Counted from the first letter of the stretch, positions 8,831-18,059 are shown. The stretch is DNA of 64,000 nt from Pseudomonas marginalis (GCF_024169655.1 NZ_JALJWV010000001.1:2547001-2611000), one strand, 5' to 3'. Numbers and translations are program-made. Notes: a model not told the origin generated them from the sequence alone.

Positions 8831-9486
8831 GCATCCGCCCCCGACCTGACGCGGGGGCGGATGCCCGGCCCAAGGCGGGGCGACTGGATAAAGGCAGGCA
8901 CGGCAAGCCGCGCAGCGCACAGCACGGCGCGATCAACTGGCCGGGCACCTTGCTCGGGGGGCGGCCGCAGTGCCGTGAGGATCTGCGCTTGCACCTGCGC
9001 AGCCGCTCGGCCCAAGAGTTATGGTTGGTGATTGTCGACGCGTCGGCGTCCACCCGACGGCATCGTGCGTTGACCGATGCCAAAGGGCTATTGGCCCAAC
9101 TGTTGGATGACGCCTACCGGCAGCGGGCGCGCATGGCATTGCTGACGGCGAGCGGACAGTCGCCGAAGTGGCAGGTGCAGGGCCTGAAAGCCGCGAAGAG
9201 CCTGACGGGTTGGCTGGATCAGCTCGGCGCGGGTGGCGGTACGCCGCTGTTGGCCGCGCTGAGCGAGGCGGCACAATGGCTGGCGGCGCGCAGAAAACGC
9301 TACCCCACCGAGCAGCAGCGGTTGCTGGTAATGACCGATGGGCGGCTCAAGGAGATTGTCACGTTGCCAGCGCTGGATTGCCCGGGGTTACTGGTCGACA
9401 TCGAACGCGGGCCGATTCGGTTGGGGAGGGCACGAGAGCTGGCTCAGCGCCTCTATTTGGATTATCGACATATCGATAGTTTTTAG
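8755..9486 (+). CDS. ChlD-like VWA domain protein, chelatase subunit
   Basis: A VWA protein of about 243 residues resembling the C-terminal half of magnesium-chelatase ChlD. The MIDAS metal site is intact: DASAS (residues 95-99), the GGGTPL loop, and the MTDGRL segment. The stretch INWPGTLLGG before the VWA fold is typical of the family. The proposed GTG start at 8755 overlaps the previous gene by 76 bases and the first roughly 55 residues are basic and low in complexity, so the true start may be further downstream. With CobN and the ChlI-like ATPase it completes the putative chelatase. No terminator is evident after it. Confidence 0.8.
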   Translation: MGRYACAGLAHGRSPRRARLAKKALGIRPRPDAGADARPKAGRLDKGRHGKPRSAQHGAINWPGTLLGGRPQCREDLRLHLRSRSAQELWLVIVDASASTRRHRALTDAKGLLAQLLDDAYRQRARMALLTASGQSPKWQVQGLKAAKSLTGWLDQLGAGGGTPLLAALSEAAQWLAARRKRYPTEQQRLLVMTDGRLKEIVTLPALDCPGLLVDIERGPIRLGRARELAQRLYLDYRHIDSF

Positions 9487-9597
9487 GCTCTAAAGCCGGA
9501 TCGGGAAGCGTCACTTTTGTAAAGTCGAATTTTCCGACATCAATCACCGATAACAAATATTTACTCTCTGAATCCTCTCGCGTTCAGGAGTAAAGGG

Positions 9598-10302
9598 ATG
9601 ACTTCCAGCGTATTACCGAGCGTTTTCTTCGACCACAGTCGACACACCCTGAGCGTGCGCAACGTCGAGGCTCGTCTTGACGTATTGGCCTTCGAGGGCC
9701 TGGAATACCTGAGCCAACCCTTCACCTATCGCATAGCGTTCACCAGCACCGAACATGACCTCGCCGCCGAAACCCTACTCGGCCAGGACTTCCTTTTCAG
9801 CCTGGTGCGTGAATACCCCAAGCGCGAACAGGTCATGCAGTATGGCGAGAGCGATCTGGCCTTCATCTCGCGTCTGCTGGCCGACGGCGGCATGGGGCTG
9901 AGCTTTGAACTGCAAGGCAAACCCGTGCGCGACGTGGTGCAAACCACCTTCATCCTCAACGGCGACCGACACCAGTACTTCAACCAGAAAGAAAGCTGGC
10001 AGCGTTTCAACTGGCCGGGTCGCAGCGACTATCCCGGCGTGAGCCTGAGCTGGACCAGCGTGCATGCCGGCGAGCGGTTATTCGGCGATTACCCCGGCAC
10101 CTGGGGCCTGATCCGCCTGCTGGAGAACGCCCAGGTTACGCCGTTGGACGACGGCGACAGCCGCTACCGCCTGGCCCTCAAGGCGCCTGACGGTTTGAAC
10201 CTGACGTGGCACCTGCGCACCGAACTGGATGCGGGACCGTTGGCGTTGCTCAAGCTGCGCAGCTTCACGTTGCCGCAACAGATATTCCTCAACGAGGGCT
10301 GA
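9598..10302 (+). CDS. In-frame VgrG-TssM chimera, type VI secretion remnant
   Basis: A 234-residue open frame made of pieces from two T6SS proteins. Residues 1 to about 63 match the VgrG N-terminus (phage tail-spike fold, FEGLEYLSQPFTYRIAF). Residues about 64-95 match a later VgrG piece (QYGESDLAFISRLLA), so the VgrG section between them is missing. From about residue 97 to the end it matches the extreme C-terminus of TssM/IcmF (RDVV, YFNQKESWQ, WPG, GTWGLIRLL, GPLALLKLRSF, PQQIF). A good ribosome site (CAGGAG) precedes the ATG. No other T6SS gene lies nearby. It is too short to be a working VgrG or TssM. I infer a relic of a deleted T6SS cluster kept in frame; a new function cannot be excluded. 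Confidence 0.8.
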   Translation: MTSSVLPSVFFDHSRHTLSVRNVEARLDVLAFEGLEYLSQPFTYRIAFTSTEHDLAAETLLGQDFLFSLVREYPKREQVMQYGESDLAFISRLLADGGMGLSFELQGKPVRDVVQTTFILNGDRHQYFNQKESWQRFNWPGRSDYPGVSLSWTSVHAGERLFGDYPGTWGLIRLLENAQVTPLDDGDSRYRLALKAPDGLNLTWHLRTELDAGPLALLKLRSFTLPQQIFLNEG

Positions 10303-10334
10303 GCCATGGCGTCGGTGAGGCGGCTCCTTGCCGG

Positions 10335-11282
10335 TCAGGAAGCGCCCGGCACATTCGGCCAAAGATCCGCCACCAAAAACAACCGCTCAGCTTCCTCCCA
10401 GTCCTCGCCGTTCTGAACCAGCCGCACCAGCAACTGAGCCGGGGCCATTGGCGCCAGGTCCGCCAGCCATCCTTGCATCTGTTCTTCGCTCCACACCGCT
10501 TCTGCCAGGTAATGCGCTGGCGCCAGCCACGCATGCCGGGGCAGGGGCTGCCAGCGACCGGGCGCACTGGCGCTGACAAAGTCCCGCCAATCACGCTGAT
10601 GCAGCCAGCGCCCACGCAAATGCTCTGGGTGAGCGCCGTGGGGCGGTTCCGCCTGGCCAGGCCAGGGATAGAGCAAATAGCCGCCGAGCCACAAGTGCGC
10701 ATCGAACTGCTCGATGCCCAGCGCCGCCAACGCCTCGTGGCTCTCCGGGCGTGCCGAAATCGGCAGCTGATGCTGGGCCAGGTGCGCCAGCTTGCGATCC
10801 AGCCGATCATGACAACCCGGCCCCAGCCACCGTGCGGTGTCCTGGCCGTTGCCGTCCTGCGGACCGAGGTAGAGTTTGATCGCCAGTTCCAAGTGATGCA
10901 CGCCGTCGCGGTCGCGCAGGAGCATGTCCAGTTCACCCAGAGTATGCCCGGCGCGGCGGATCGGCAGGTTGGCGGCCAACAGTTCCACGCCCGGCGCATG
11001 CTGCACTGCGAACTGCCACAGGCGTTCGTAATAAAGGCCCAGGCGCCGGGTGCGTGCCAGATTCAACCAATGCTGCAGGGGGCTGCTGTCCTGGTCCAAG
11101 TGCCGCAGCCAGTGCTCGAGACGGTCGGGCGCCTGTACCCAGTCGCTGCCGGCCAGCGGATGGCGTTGCGGCCACGGCGTTTGCGCGAGCATGGGCGGGG
11201 CGAGCATTACCCACGCCAAGTCGCGCACCTCGGGATGGCGCAGTTGGCGGGGAAGGTTGTGCAAGTCGGGGAAGACGGTCAT
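10335..11282 (-). CDS. DUF1853 family protein, PD-(D/E)XK-like
   Basis: A 315-residue cytoplasmic protein of the DUF1853 family, common in pseudomonads and of unknown function. The central pattern GELDMLLRD followed by [12 protein letters not shown] resembles the D...E-x-K core of PD-(D/E)XK nuclease folds (here LELAIK), which is the basis for the nuclease-like label. No signal peptide or membrane helix. It converges on the VgrG-TssM chimera (33 bases apart) and diverges from nadK across about 140 bases. Confidence 0.78.
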   Translation of the reverse strand: MTVFPDLHNLPRQLRHPEVRDLAWVMLAPPMLAQTPWPQRHPLAGSDWVQAPDRLEHWLRHLDQDSSPLQHWLNLARTRRLGLYYERLWQFAVQHAPGVELLAANLPIRRAGHTLGELDMLLRDRDGVHHLELAIKLYLGPQDGNGQDTARWLGPGCHDRLDRKLAHLAQHQLPISARPESHEALAALGIEQFDAHLWLGGYLLYPWPGQAEPPHGAHPEHLRGRWLHQRDWRDFVSASAPGRWQPLPRHAWLAPAHYLAEAVWSEEQMQGWLADLAPMAPAQLLVRLVQNGEDWEEAERLFLVADLWPNVPGAS

Positions 11283-11425
11283 GGTCCGAGCATAGCCTTT
11301 TACACAGGGGAGGGTGGCTGAGAAGCGTTGTCATCAAGGCTTCACGGCGACAAAGGATTTTGCCTGACGCGGCCTTTCGCCCATAATCGTTCTTTTTTGC
11401 CACACCCCAATCCCGCAGGAGCCCC

Positions 11426-12316
11426 ATGGAGCAATTTCGCAATATCGGCATTATCGGTCGCCTGGGCAGTACCCAGGTGCTGGACACCGTCCGCCGGCTG
11501 AAAAAGTTTCTGCTCGAGCGCCACCTGCATGTGATCCTCGAAGACACCATCGCCGAAATCCTCCCGGGCCATGGCCTGCAAACCTCGTCGCGCAAGATGC
11601 TCGGTGAAGTGTGTGACATGGTGATTGTGGTCGGCGGCGACGGCAGCCTGCTCGGCGCCGCACGGGCGCTGGCACGGCATAACGTGCCGGTGCTGGGGAT
11701 TAACCGTGGCAGCCTGGGGTTCCTGACCGATATTCGTCCCGATGAGCTGGAAGTTGAAGTGGCCAAGGTGCTCGACGGCCATTATCTGGTGGAGAACCGT
11801 TTCCTGCTGCAGGCCGAAGTGCGTCGCCACGGCGAAGCCATTGGCCAGGGCGATGCCCTCAACGATGTGGTGCTGCACCCCGGCAAATCCACGCGGATGA
11901 TCGAATTCGAGTTGTATATCGACGGCCAGTTCGTGTGCAGCCAAAAGGCCGATGGCCTGATCGTCGCCACGCCCACCGGCTCCACCGCCTATGCGCTGTC
12001 GGCGGGTGGCCCGATCATGCACCCCAAGCTTGATGCCATTGTGATTGTGCCGATGTACCCCCATATGTTGTCCAGCAGGCCTATCGTGGTCGACGGCAAC
12101 AGTGAGCTGAAAATCGTGGTTTCCAAAGACATGCAGATTTACCCGCAAGTCTCCTGTGACGGGCAGAACCACTTCACCTGCGCCCCCGGTGACACCATCA
12201 CCGTGAGTAAAAAGGCGCAGAAGCTGCGGCTGATCCATCCGCTGGACCACAACTACTATGAAGTGTGCCGCACCAAGTTGGGCTGGGGCAGCCGCTTGGG
12301 GGGTGGAGGCGACTGA
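11426..12316 (+). CDS. nadK: NAD kinase
   Basis: Phosphorylates NAD to NADP. The 296-residue protein has the catalytic GGDG motif (residues 70-73, within VVGGDGSLLGA), the conserved GINRGSLGFLTD stretch, the ND/NE motif in ALNDVVLHPG, and the TPTGSTAYALSAGGPI nucleotide loop. Length and order match bacterial NadK. The ribosome site CAGGAG lies 8 bases upstream of the ATG. Its TGA overlaps the next ATG (TGATG at 12,314), coupling it to the phosphoesterase gene. Confidence 0.97.
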   Translation: MEQFRNIGIIGRLGSTQVLDTVRRLKKFLLERHLHVILEDTIAEILPGHGLQTSSRKMLGEVCDMVIVVGGDGSLLGAARALARHNVPVLGINRGSLGFLTDIRPDELEVEVAKVLDGHYLVENRFLLQAEVRRHGEAIGQGDALNDVVLHPGKSTRMIEFELYIDGQFVCSQKADGLIVATPTGSTAYALSAGGPIMHPKLDAIVIVPMYPHMLSSRPIVVDGNSELKIVVSKDMQIYPQVSCDGQNHFTCAPGDTITVSKKAQKLRLIHPLDHNYYEVCRTKLGWGSRLGGGGD

Positions 12317-13287
12317 TGCTCGATCCCGCGCGTAGCTACGACCTGATTGGCGATGTGCACGGTTGCGCCCACACCCTTGAGCACTTGCTCGACCAGTTGG
12401 GTTACCACAAGCACGCTGGCACCTGGCGCCATCCATCACGCATGGCGGTGTTCCTCGGCGACATCATCGACCGTGGCCCGCGGATTCGCGAGGCGCTGCA
12501 TATCGTCCATGACATGGCCGAGGCCGGGCAGGCGTTATGCATCATGGGCAACCACGAGTTCAATGCCCTGGGCTGGGCCACGCCCGCGCCGCCGGGCAGC
12601 GGCAAGCAGTTCGTGCGCGAACACACGCCACGGCACGAGCGGTTGATCCACGAGACCCTGACCCAATTCGAGCATCACCCGGGCGACTGGCACGACTTCC
12701 TTGGCTGGTTCTATGACATGCCGCTGTTTGTCGACGCCGGACGTTTCCGCGTGGTGCATGCGTGCTGGGATGACGGGTTTATCCAGCCGCTGCGCGCGAC
12801 TTTTCCCGACGGCTGTATCGATCAGCATTTCCTGCAGGCCGCCGCCGTACCGGGCAGTTTCGCCTGCAATGCCTTTGATCGCCTGCTGCGCGGCACCGAC
12901 ATGCGTCTGCCGGACGGTTTGACCCTGACCGGCGGCGATGGCCTGACGCGTTCGTTCTTTCGCACCAAGTTCTGGGAAGAAGACCCGAAAACCTACGGCG
13001 ACATCGTGTTCCAGCCCGACGCATTGCCGGAGCCGGTGGCGCGGACACCGTTGTCGTCGTCTGAAAAGAATTCCCTGCTGCGCTACGGCGTCGACGAGCC
13101 TGTGCTGTTCGTCGGGCATTACTGGCGCAGCGGCAAACCGGCGCCGATCCGTCCGAACCTGGCCTGCCTGGACTACAGCGCGGTGCTGTACGGCAAGCTG
13201 GTGGCGTATCGACTGGATCAGGAAACCCGCCTTGATCCGCATAAATTCGTATGGGTCGACGTTGAGCGACCCGAGGTAATTACATGA
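12316..13287 (+). CDS. Metallophosphoesterase (PP2A-like calcineurin fold)
   Basis: A 323-residue phosphoesterase with the full set of calcineurin-type metal motifs: GDVHGC (12-17), GDIIDRGP (48-55), GNHE (78-81), and the later GHYW. This order is found in bacterial Ser/Thr phosphatases and in diadenosine tetraphosphatase-like enzymes; the natural substrate cannot be read from the sequence. It is translationally coupled to nadK and overlaps the rhomboid gene by four bases, forming nadK-phosphoesterase-rhomboid. Confidence 0.88.
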   Translation: MLDPARSYDLIGDVHGCAHTLEHLLDQLGYHKHAGTWRHPSRMAVFLGDIIDRGPRIREALHIVHDMAEAGQALCIMGNHEFNALGWATPAPPGSGKQFVREHTPRHERLIHETLTQFEHHPGDWHDFLGWFYDMPLFVDAGRFRVVHACWDDGFIQPLRATFPDGCIDQHFLQAAAVPGSFACNAFDRLLRGTDMRLPDGLTLTGGDGLTRSFFRTKFWEEDPKTYGDIVFQPDALPEPVARTPLSSSEKNSLLRYGVDEPVLFVGHYWRSGKPAPIRPNLACLDYSAVLYGKLVAYRLDQETRLDPHKFVWVDVERPEVIT

Positions 13288-14156
13288 GTGCCGTGCCCGT
13301 ATTACGCTTGCCGCTGAGCGTCGACCTGGGCGGTTTCGTCAAACTGTTGCAACGCATGCAGGTGCCCCATCGCGTCAGTGAAGAAGCGGGCGAGCAGGTG
13401 TTGTGGGTGCCCGCGACCATCAGTGACGACGTGCGCGTCTTGTATCAACGTTTTCCGGCCGGCGATCCGGACCAGCAACTGGATATTCCCGAGCAGGCGC
13501 CGGTCACGCGCCCAAGTTTTGTCCAGCAAGTACGCCACAGCCCGGTGACGGCGCTGGTGCTGCTGGCGAGCCTGATCGTCGGCGCGGTGACCTTGCTCGG
13601 TGAAAACCTGCAAGCCATGAGCTGGCTGACCTTCCTGCCGTTCCGGGTGATGGGTGAGTACATCCAGTTCACGCCGCTGGCCGATACCTTGGCCTCGGGC
13701 CAGTGGTGGCGGCTGGTCACGCCGATGTTGATCCACTTCGGCATCCTGCACCTGGCCATGAATGGCATGTGGTACTGGGAGCTGGGGCGACGTATTGAAG
13801 CGCGCCAGGGCAGTATCAACCTGCTGGGCCTGACGCTGTTGTTCAGCCTGGCCTCCAACTTCGCTCAATACACCTATGGCGGCCCGGGCCTGTTTGGTGG
13901 CTTGTCCGGCGTGTTGTATGGGTTGCTGGGACACTGCTGGATCTATCAACTCCTCTCGCCCAACCCGGCCTATCGCCTGCCCCGTGGGGTATTGGTGATG
14001 ATGCTGGTGTGGCTGGTGCTGTGCCTGTCGGGGCTGGTCTCGATGATCGGTTTCGGCGAAATCGCCAACGCCGCCCATGTCGGCGGCCTGGCCATCGGTT
14101 GCCTGACCGGCTTGTTGGGCGGTTTATACAGTCGTCGCAAATCCACTATTCGTTAA
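13284..14156 (+). CDS. glpG: Rhomboid intramembrane serine protease
   Basis: A 290-residue inner-membrane protease that cleaves substrates within the membrane. It has a soluble N-terminal domain (about residues 1-85) and about six transmembrane helices. The catalytic dyad is visible: Ser208 in GLSGVLYG and His265 in AAHVGGL, and HFGILHLAMNGMW carries the conserved HxxxN of the oxyanion region. It overlaps the phosphoesterase gene by 4 bases (ATGA). The glpG name rests on architecture; no glpE or glpR is nearby. Confidence 0.88.
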   Translation: MSAVPVLRLPLSVDLGGFVKLLQRMQVPHRVSEEAGEQVLWVPATISDDVRVLYQRFPAGDPDQQLDIPEQAPVTRPSFVQQVRHSPVTALVLLASLIVGAVTLLGENLQAMSWLTFLPFRVMGEYIQFTPLADTLASGQWWRLVTPMLIHFGILHLAMNGMWYWELGRRIEARQGSINLLGLTLLFSLASNFAQYTYGGPGLFGGLSGVLYGLLGHCWIYQLLSPNPAYRLPRGVLVMMLVWLVLCLSGLVSMIGFGEIANAAHVGGLAIGCLTGLLGGLYSRRKSTIR

Positions 14157-14168
14157 GGAAGAGCCTGA

Positions 14169-14429
14169 ATGTCCTCTTTTGCTGAAATGATCGAAAACAT
14201 CACCCCGGACATCTACCAGAGCCTCAAGCTCGCCGTGGAAATCGGCAAATGGTCCGACGGCCGCAAGCTCACCGCCGAACAGCGCGAGCTGTCGCTGCAA
14301 GCGATGATCGCCTGGGAAATCCAGAACCTGCCGGAAGACCAGCGCACCGGCTACATGGGAACGCAGGAGTGTGAATCGAAGTCGATCACGGTGCCGAACA
14401 TCCTGTTTAAGTCGGATGCGATCCATTGA
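14169..14429 (+). CDS. DUF1315 (YeaC-like) family protein
   Basis: An 86-residue conserved cytoplasmic protein of the DUF1315/YeaC family, function unknown. It starts with an acidic helical region and contains the family stretch QRELSLQAMIAWE. It begins 12 bases after the rhomboid gene with GGAAGAG upstream, and its TGA overlaps the start of the DUF2797 gene, so it sits inside a compact operon. Confidence 0.85.
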   Translation: MSSFAEMIENITPDIYQSLKLAVEIGKWSDGRKLTAEQRELSLQAMIAWEIQNLPEDQRTGYMGTQECESKSITVPNILFKSDAIH

Positions 14430-15256
14430 TTGAAATTGGTCGCGGTGCAGTCAGCAAAATGTCGGCGCAACTCGGTGAGCCGACTGTTCAATACGCGTTT
14501 CGTCTGGGCGATACCGAGGTGCCGGTCAACCCCTTGATCGGCACCCATGTGCGCCTGGAGTACCTCGGTGCGATCCATTGCAGCCATTGCGGCCGCAAGA
14601 CCAAGACCAGCTTCAGCCAGGGTTATTGCTACCCATGCATGACCAAGCTGGCCCAGTGCGACCTGTGCATCATGAGCCCCGAGCGTTGTCATTACGCCGC
14701 GGGTACCTGCCGTGATCCTGCGTGGGGCGAGCAGTTCTGCATGACCGACCATGTGGTTTACCTGGCCAATTCGTCGGGGATCAAGGTCGGCATCACCCGC
14801 GCCACCCAATTGCCCACGCGTTGGCTGGACCAGGGCGCCAGCCAGGCGCTGCCGATTGTGCGTGTTTCCACGCGCCAGCAGTCCGGTTTTGTCGAAGACC
14901 TGTTCCGCAGCCAGGTGGCCGACAAGACCAACTGGCGTGCCTTGCTCAAGGGCGATGCGCAATCGGTCGACCTCAAGCAGGTGCGCGATGAGCTGTTTGC
15001 GTCTTGCGCCGACGGCCTGGTGAGTTTGCATGAACGCTTTGGCCTGCAAGCCATCCAAACGATTGCCGACATTGAACCGATCGAAATCCGTTACCCGATC
15101 GAGCAGTATCCGACCAAGATCGTCAGTTTCAACCTGGACAAGAACCCGATTGCCGAAGGCACGCTGCTGGGGATCAAGGGCCAATACCTGATCTTCGACA
15201 CCGGCGTCATCAATATTCGTAAGTACACGGCCTACCAGCTCGCCGTGCATCAGTAA
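14426..15256 (+). CDS. DUF2797 protein with zinc fingers and a GIY-YIG-like core
   Basis: A 276-residue conserved protein of unknown function. Cysteine pairs suggest zinc ribbons: HCSHC (C52, C55) with CYPC (C68, C71), then C78, C81, C88, C95 and C105. The following segment VYLANSSGIKVGITR ... RWLDQGA (about 111-137) resembles the core of GIY-YIG nuclease-type domains, although I do not see a full catalytic set. The start is TTG at 14,426, overlapping the previous stop; ATG at 14,459 is the alternative and would remove 11 residues. pepN follows 13 bases later. Confidence 0.82.
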   Translation: MIEIGRGAVSKMSAQLGEPTVQYAFRLGDTEVPVNPLIGTHVRLEYLGAIHCSHCGRKTKTSFSQGYCYPCMTKLAQCDLCIMSPERCHYAAGTCRDPAWGEQFCMTDHVVYLANSSGIKVGITRATQLPTRWLDQGASQALPIVRVSTRQQSGFVEDLFRSQVADKTNWRALLKGDAQSVDLKQVRDELFASCADGLVSLHERFGLQAIQTIADIEPIEIRYPIEQYPTKIVSFNLDKNPIAEGTLLGIKGQYLIFDTGVINIRKYTAYQLAVHQ

Positions 15257-15269
15257 AAGGATGCCACCC

Positions 15270-17927
15270 ATGCGCACCGAACAACCGAAGATGATTTACC
15301 TGAAGGACTATCAGGCGCCGGACTACCTGATCGACGAGACGCACCTGACCTTCGAGTTGTTCGAGGACCACAGCCTGGTCCACGCGCAGTTGGTGATGCG
15401 CCGCAACCCCGAGCGTGGCGCCGGCTTGCCACCGTTGGTGCTGGACGGCCAGCAGCTCGAGCTGTTGAGCGTGAACCTGGCTGACCAGGAGTTGACGGAC
15501 GCTGACTATCAGTTGACCGACAGCCACCTGACCGTGCAGCCCACGAGTGAGGCCTTCACCCTCGACACCAGCGTCAAGATCCACCCGGAAACCAACACCG
15601 CCCTCGAAGGCTTGTACAAGTCCGGCGGCATGTTCTGCACCCAGTGCGAGGCCGAAGGGTTCCGCAAGATCACTTACTACCTCGACCGTCCGGACGTGAT
15701 GAGTACCTTCACCACCACCGTGATCGCCGAGCAACACAGCTACCCCGTGCTGCTGTCCAACGGCAACCCGATTGCCAGTGGTCCTGGCGAAGACGGTCGG
15801 CACTGGGCCACCTGGGAAGACCCGTTCAAGAAGCCGGCGTACCTGTTCGCGCTGGTGGCCGGTGATTTGTGGTGTGTCGAAGACAGCTTCACCACCATGA
15901 CCAGCCGTACCGTGGCGCTGCGTATCTATGTCGAGCCGGAAAATATCGACAAGTGCCAGCACGCCATGATCAGCTTGAAAAAATCCATGCGCTGGGATGA
16001 AGAGACCTACGGCCGGGAGTACGACCTCGACATCTTCATGATCGTCGCCGTCAACGACTTCAACATGGGCGCCATGGAGAACAAGGGCCTCAATATCTTC
16101 AACTCCAGTGCCGTGCTGGCCCGCGCCGAAACCGCTACCGACGCCGCCCACCAGCGGGTCGAGGCGATCGTCGCCCATGAGTACTTCCACAACTGGTCGG
16201 GCAACCGCGTGACCTGTCGCGACTGGTTCCAACTGTCGCTCAAGGAAGGTTTCACCGTGTTCCGCGACTCGTGCTTCTCTGCGGACATGAACTCGGCCAC
16301 GGTCAAGCGCATCCAGGATGTGGCATACCTGCGCACTCACCAGTTCGCCGAAGACGCCGGCCCCATGGCCCACGCCGTGCGCCCGGATAGCTTTATCGAG
16401 ATTTCCAACTTCTACACCCTGACCGTGTACGAAAAGGGCTCGGAAGTGGTCGGTATGATCCACACGTTGCTCGGCGCCGAAGGCTTCCGCAAAGGCAGCG
16501 ACCTTTATTTCGAGCGCCATGACGGTCAGGCCGTGACCTGCGACGACTTCATCAAGGCCATGGAAGACGCCAACGGCGCCGACCTCAGCCAGTTCAAGCG
16601 TTGGTACAGCCAGGCCGGTACGCCACGCTTGGCGGTGAGCGAGTCCTACGATGCGGCGGCCAAAACCTACAGCCTGACGTTCCGCCAAAGCTGCCCGGAA
16701 ACGCCGGACAAGGTGGAGAAGCTGCCGTTCGTAATTCCGGTGGCATTGGGCCTGCTGGACGCCAAGGGCGCCGCTATAGCGTTGCGCCTGGCCGGTGAGG
16801 CAAGCGCTGCCGGCACGTCCCGCGTGATTTCGGTGACCGAGGCCGAGCAGACCTTCACCTTCGTCGATATCGTCGAACAACCACTGCCTTCGCTGCTGCG
16901 CGGTTTCTCGGCGCCGGTGAAGCTGAGCTTCCCATACACCCGTGATCAGCTGATGTTTCTGATGCAGCACGACAGCGACGGCTTCAATCGCTGGGATGCC
17001 GGCCAGCAATTGTCGGTGCAGGTGTTGCAGGAGCTGATTGGCCAGTATCAAGCGGGTCAGCCGCTGAAGCTGGATCAACGCCTGATCGACGCATTGCGCA
17101 CAGTATTGAGCGATGAAAGCCTGGACCAGGCGATGGTCGCCGAAATGCTCTCGTTGCCGGGTGAGGCCTACCTGACGGAAATCAGCGAAGTGGCCGATGT
17201 CGACGCCATTCACGCCGCCCGTGAATTCGCCCGCAAGCAACTGGCCGACCAGTTGTTCGACGGTTTGTGGCTGCGCTACCAGGCCAATCGCGAACTGTCC
17301 AAGCAAACCCCGTATGTGGCGGCTGCCGAGCACTTTGCCCGGCGTGCCTTGCAGAACATTGCGCTGTCGTACCTGATGCTCAGCGGCAAGCCGCAAGTGC
17401 TGGCGGCAACGTTGGACCAGTTCGACACCAGCGACAACATGACCGAACGCCTGACCGCATTGGCCGTGTTGGTGAATTCGCCGTTCGAGGCGGAAAAAGC
17501 CAAGGCCCTGGCGACGTTTGCCGAAAACTTCAAGGACAACCCGCTGGTCATGGACCAGTGGTTCAGCGTGCAGGCCGGCAGCGTGTTGCCGGGCGGGCTG
17601 GCTCGGGTCAAGGCGTTGATGGAGCATCCGGCGTTCACTATCAAGAACCCGAACAAAGTGCGCGCGCTGGTGGGCGCGTTTGCCGGGCAGAACCTGATCA
17701 ACTTCCACGCTGCGGACGGTTCGGGCTATCGCTTCCTGGCGGACCTGGTGATTCAGTTGAACGGCTTCAACCCGCAGATCGCCTCGCGTCAGTTGGCGCC
17801 GTTGACCCGCTGGCGCAAATACGACAGCGCGCGGCAGGCGCTGATGAAGGCGGAGCTGGAGCGTATTCGTGCCTGCGGTGAGCTGTCGAGTGACGTGTTC
17901 GAGGTGGTCAGCAAGAGCCTTGCGTAA
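15270..17927 (+). CDS. pepN: Aminopeptidase N (M1 family)
   Basis: A zinc aminopeptidase that removes N-terminal residues from peptides in the cytoplasm. The protein has 885 residues, the usual size for the E. coli-type PepN. GAMEN (267-271) recognises the peptide N-terminus; HEYFH (303-307) and Glu326 form the HEXXH-x18-E zinc site. The ATG at 15,270 is preferred over ATG at 15,261 because AAAAGG then sits at proper spacing. It closes the DUF1315-DUF2797-pepN run and is followed by a strong terminator. Confidence 0.97.
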   Translation: MRTEQPKMIYLKDYQAPDYLIDETHLTFELFEDHSLVHAQLVMRRNPERGAGLPPLVLDGQQLELLSVNLADQELTDADYQLTDSHLTVQPTSEAFTLDTSVKIHPETNTALEGLYKSGGMFCTQCEAEGFRKITYYLDRPDVMSTFTTTVIAEQHSYPVLLSNGNPIASGPGEDGRHWATWEDPFKKPAYLFALVAGDLWCVEDSFTTMTSRTVALRIYVEPENIDKCQHAMISLKKSMRWDEETYGREYDLDIFMIVAVNDFNMGAMENKGLNIFNSSAVLARAETATDAAHQRVEAIVAHEYFHNWSGNRVTCRDWFQLSLKEGFTVFRDSCFSADMNSATVKRIQDVAYLRTHQFAEDAGPMAHAVRPDSFIEISNFYTLTVYEKGSEVVGMIHTLLGAEGFRKGSDLYFERHDGQAVTCDDFIKAMEDANGADLSQFKRWYSQAGTPRLAVSESYDAAAKTYSLTFRQSCPETPDKVEKLPFVIPVALGLLDAKGAAIALRLAGEASAAGTSRVISVTEAEQTFTFVDIVEQPLPSLLRGFSAPVKLSFPYTRDQLMFLMQHDSDGFNRWDAGQQLSVQVLQELIGQYQAGQPLKLDQRLIDALRTVLSDESLDQAMVAEMLSLPGEAYLTEISEVADVDAIHAAREFARKQLADQLFDGLWLRYQANRELSKQTPYVAAAEHFARRALQNIALSYLMLSGKPQVLAATLDQFDTSDNMTERLTALAVLVNSPFEAEKAKALATFAENFKDNPLVMDQWFSVQAGSVLPGGLARVKALMEHPAFTIKNPNKVRALVGAFAGQNLINFHAADGSGYRFLADLVIQLNGFNPQIASRQLAPLTRWRKYDSARQALMKAELERIRACGELSSDVFEVVSKSLA

Positions 17928-17944
17928 ACCCCGTAATTAAAAAA

Positions 17945-17967
17945 ACGGCCGGCAGGCCGTTTTTTTT
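17945..17967 (+). terminator. Intrinsic terminator after pepN
   Basis: Short GC stem ACGGCC/GGCCGT with loop GGCA, preceded by a run of A and followed by eight T. It lies 18 bases after the pepN stop codon. Confidence 0.88.
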
Positions 17968-18059
17968 CGCCGCGGATAATTGGCGGCCGAGCGGCTGCTG
18001 ACATTTTCTGACAGGGTGCTCTGATAAGCTGCCCACTTTCCTTTTTCGGTGGGCTCAAT

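Noticed and set aside
15210..17708. 832-codon open frame on the minus strand opposite pepN
   Set aside because: Antisense to an intact aminopeptidase with all catalytic motifs; composition is shadow-like and no ribosome site or family is visible.
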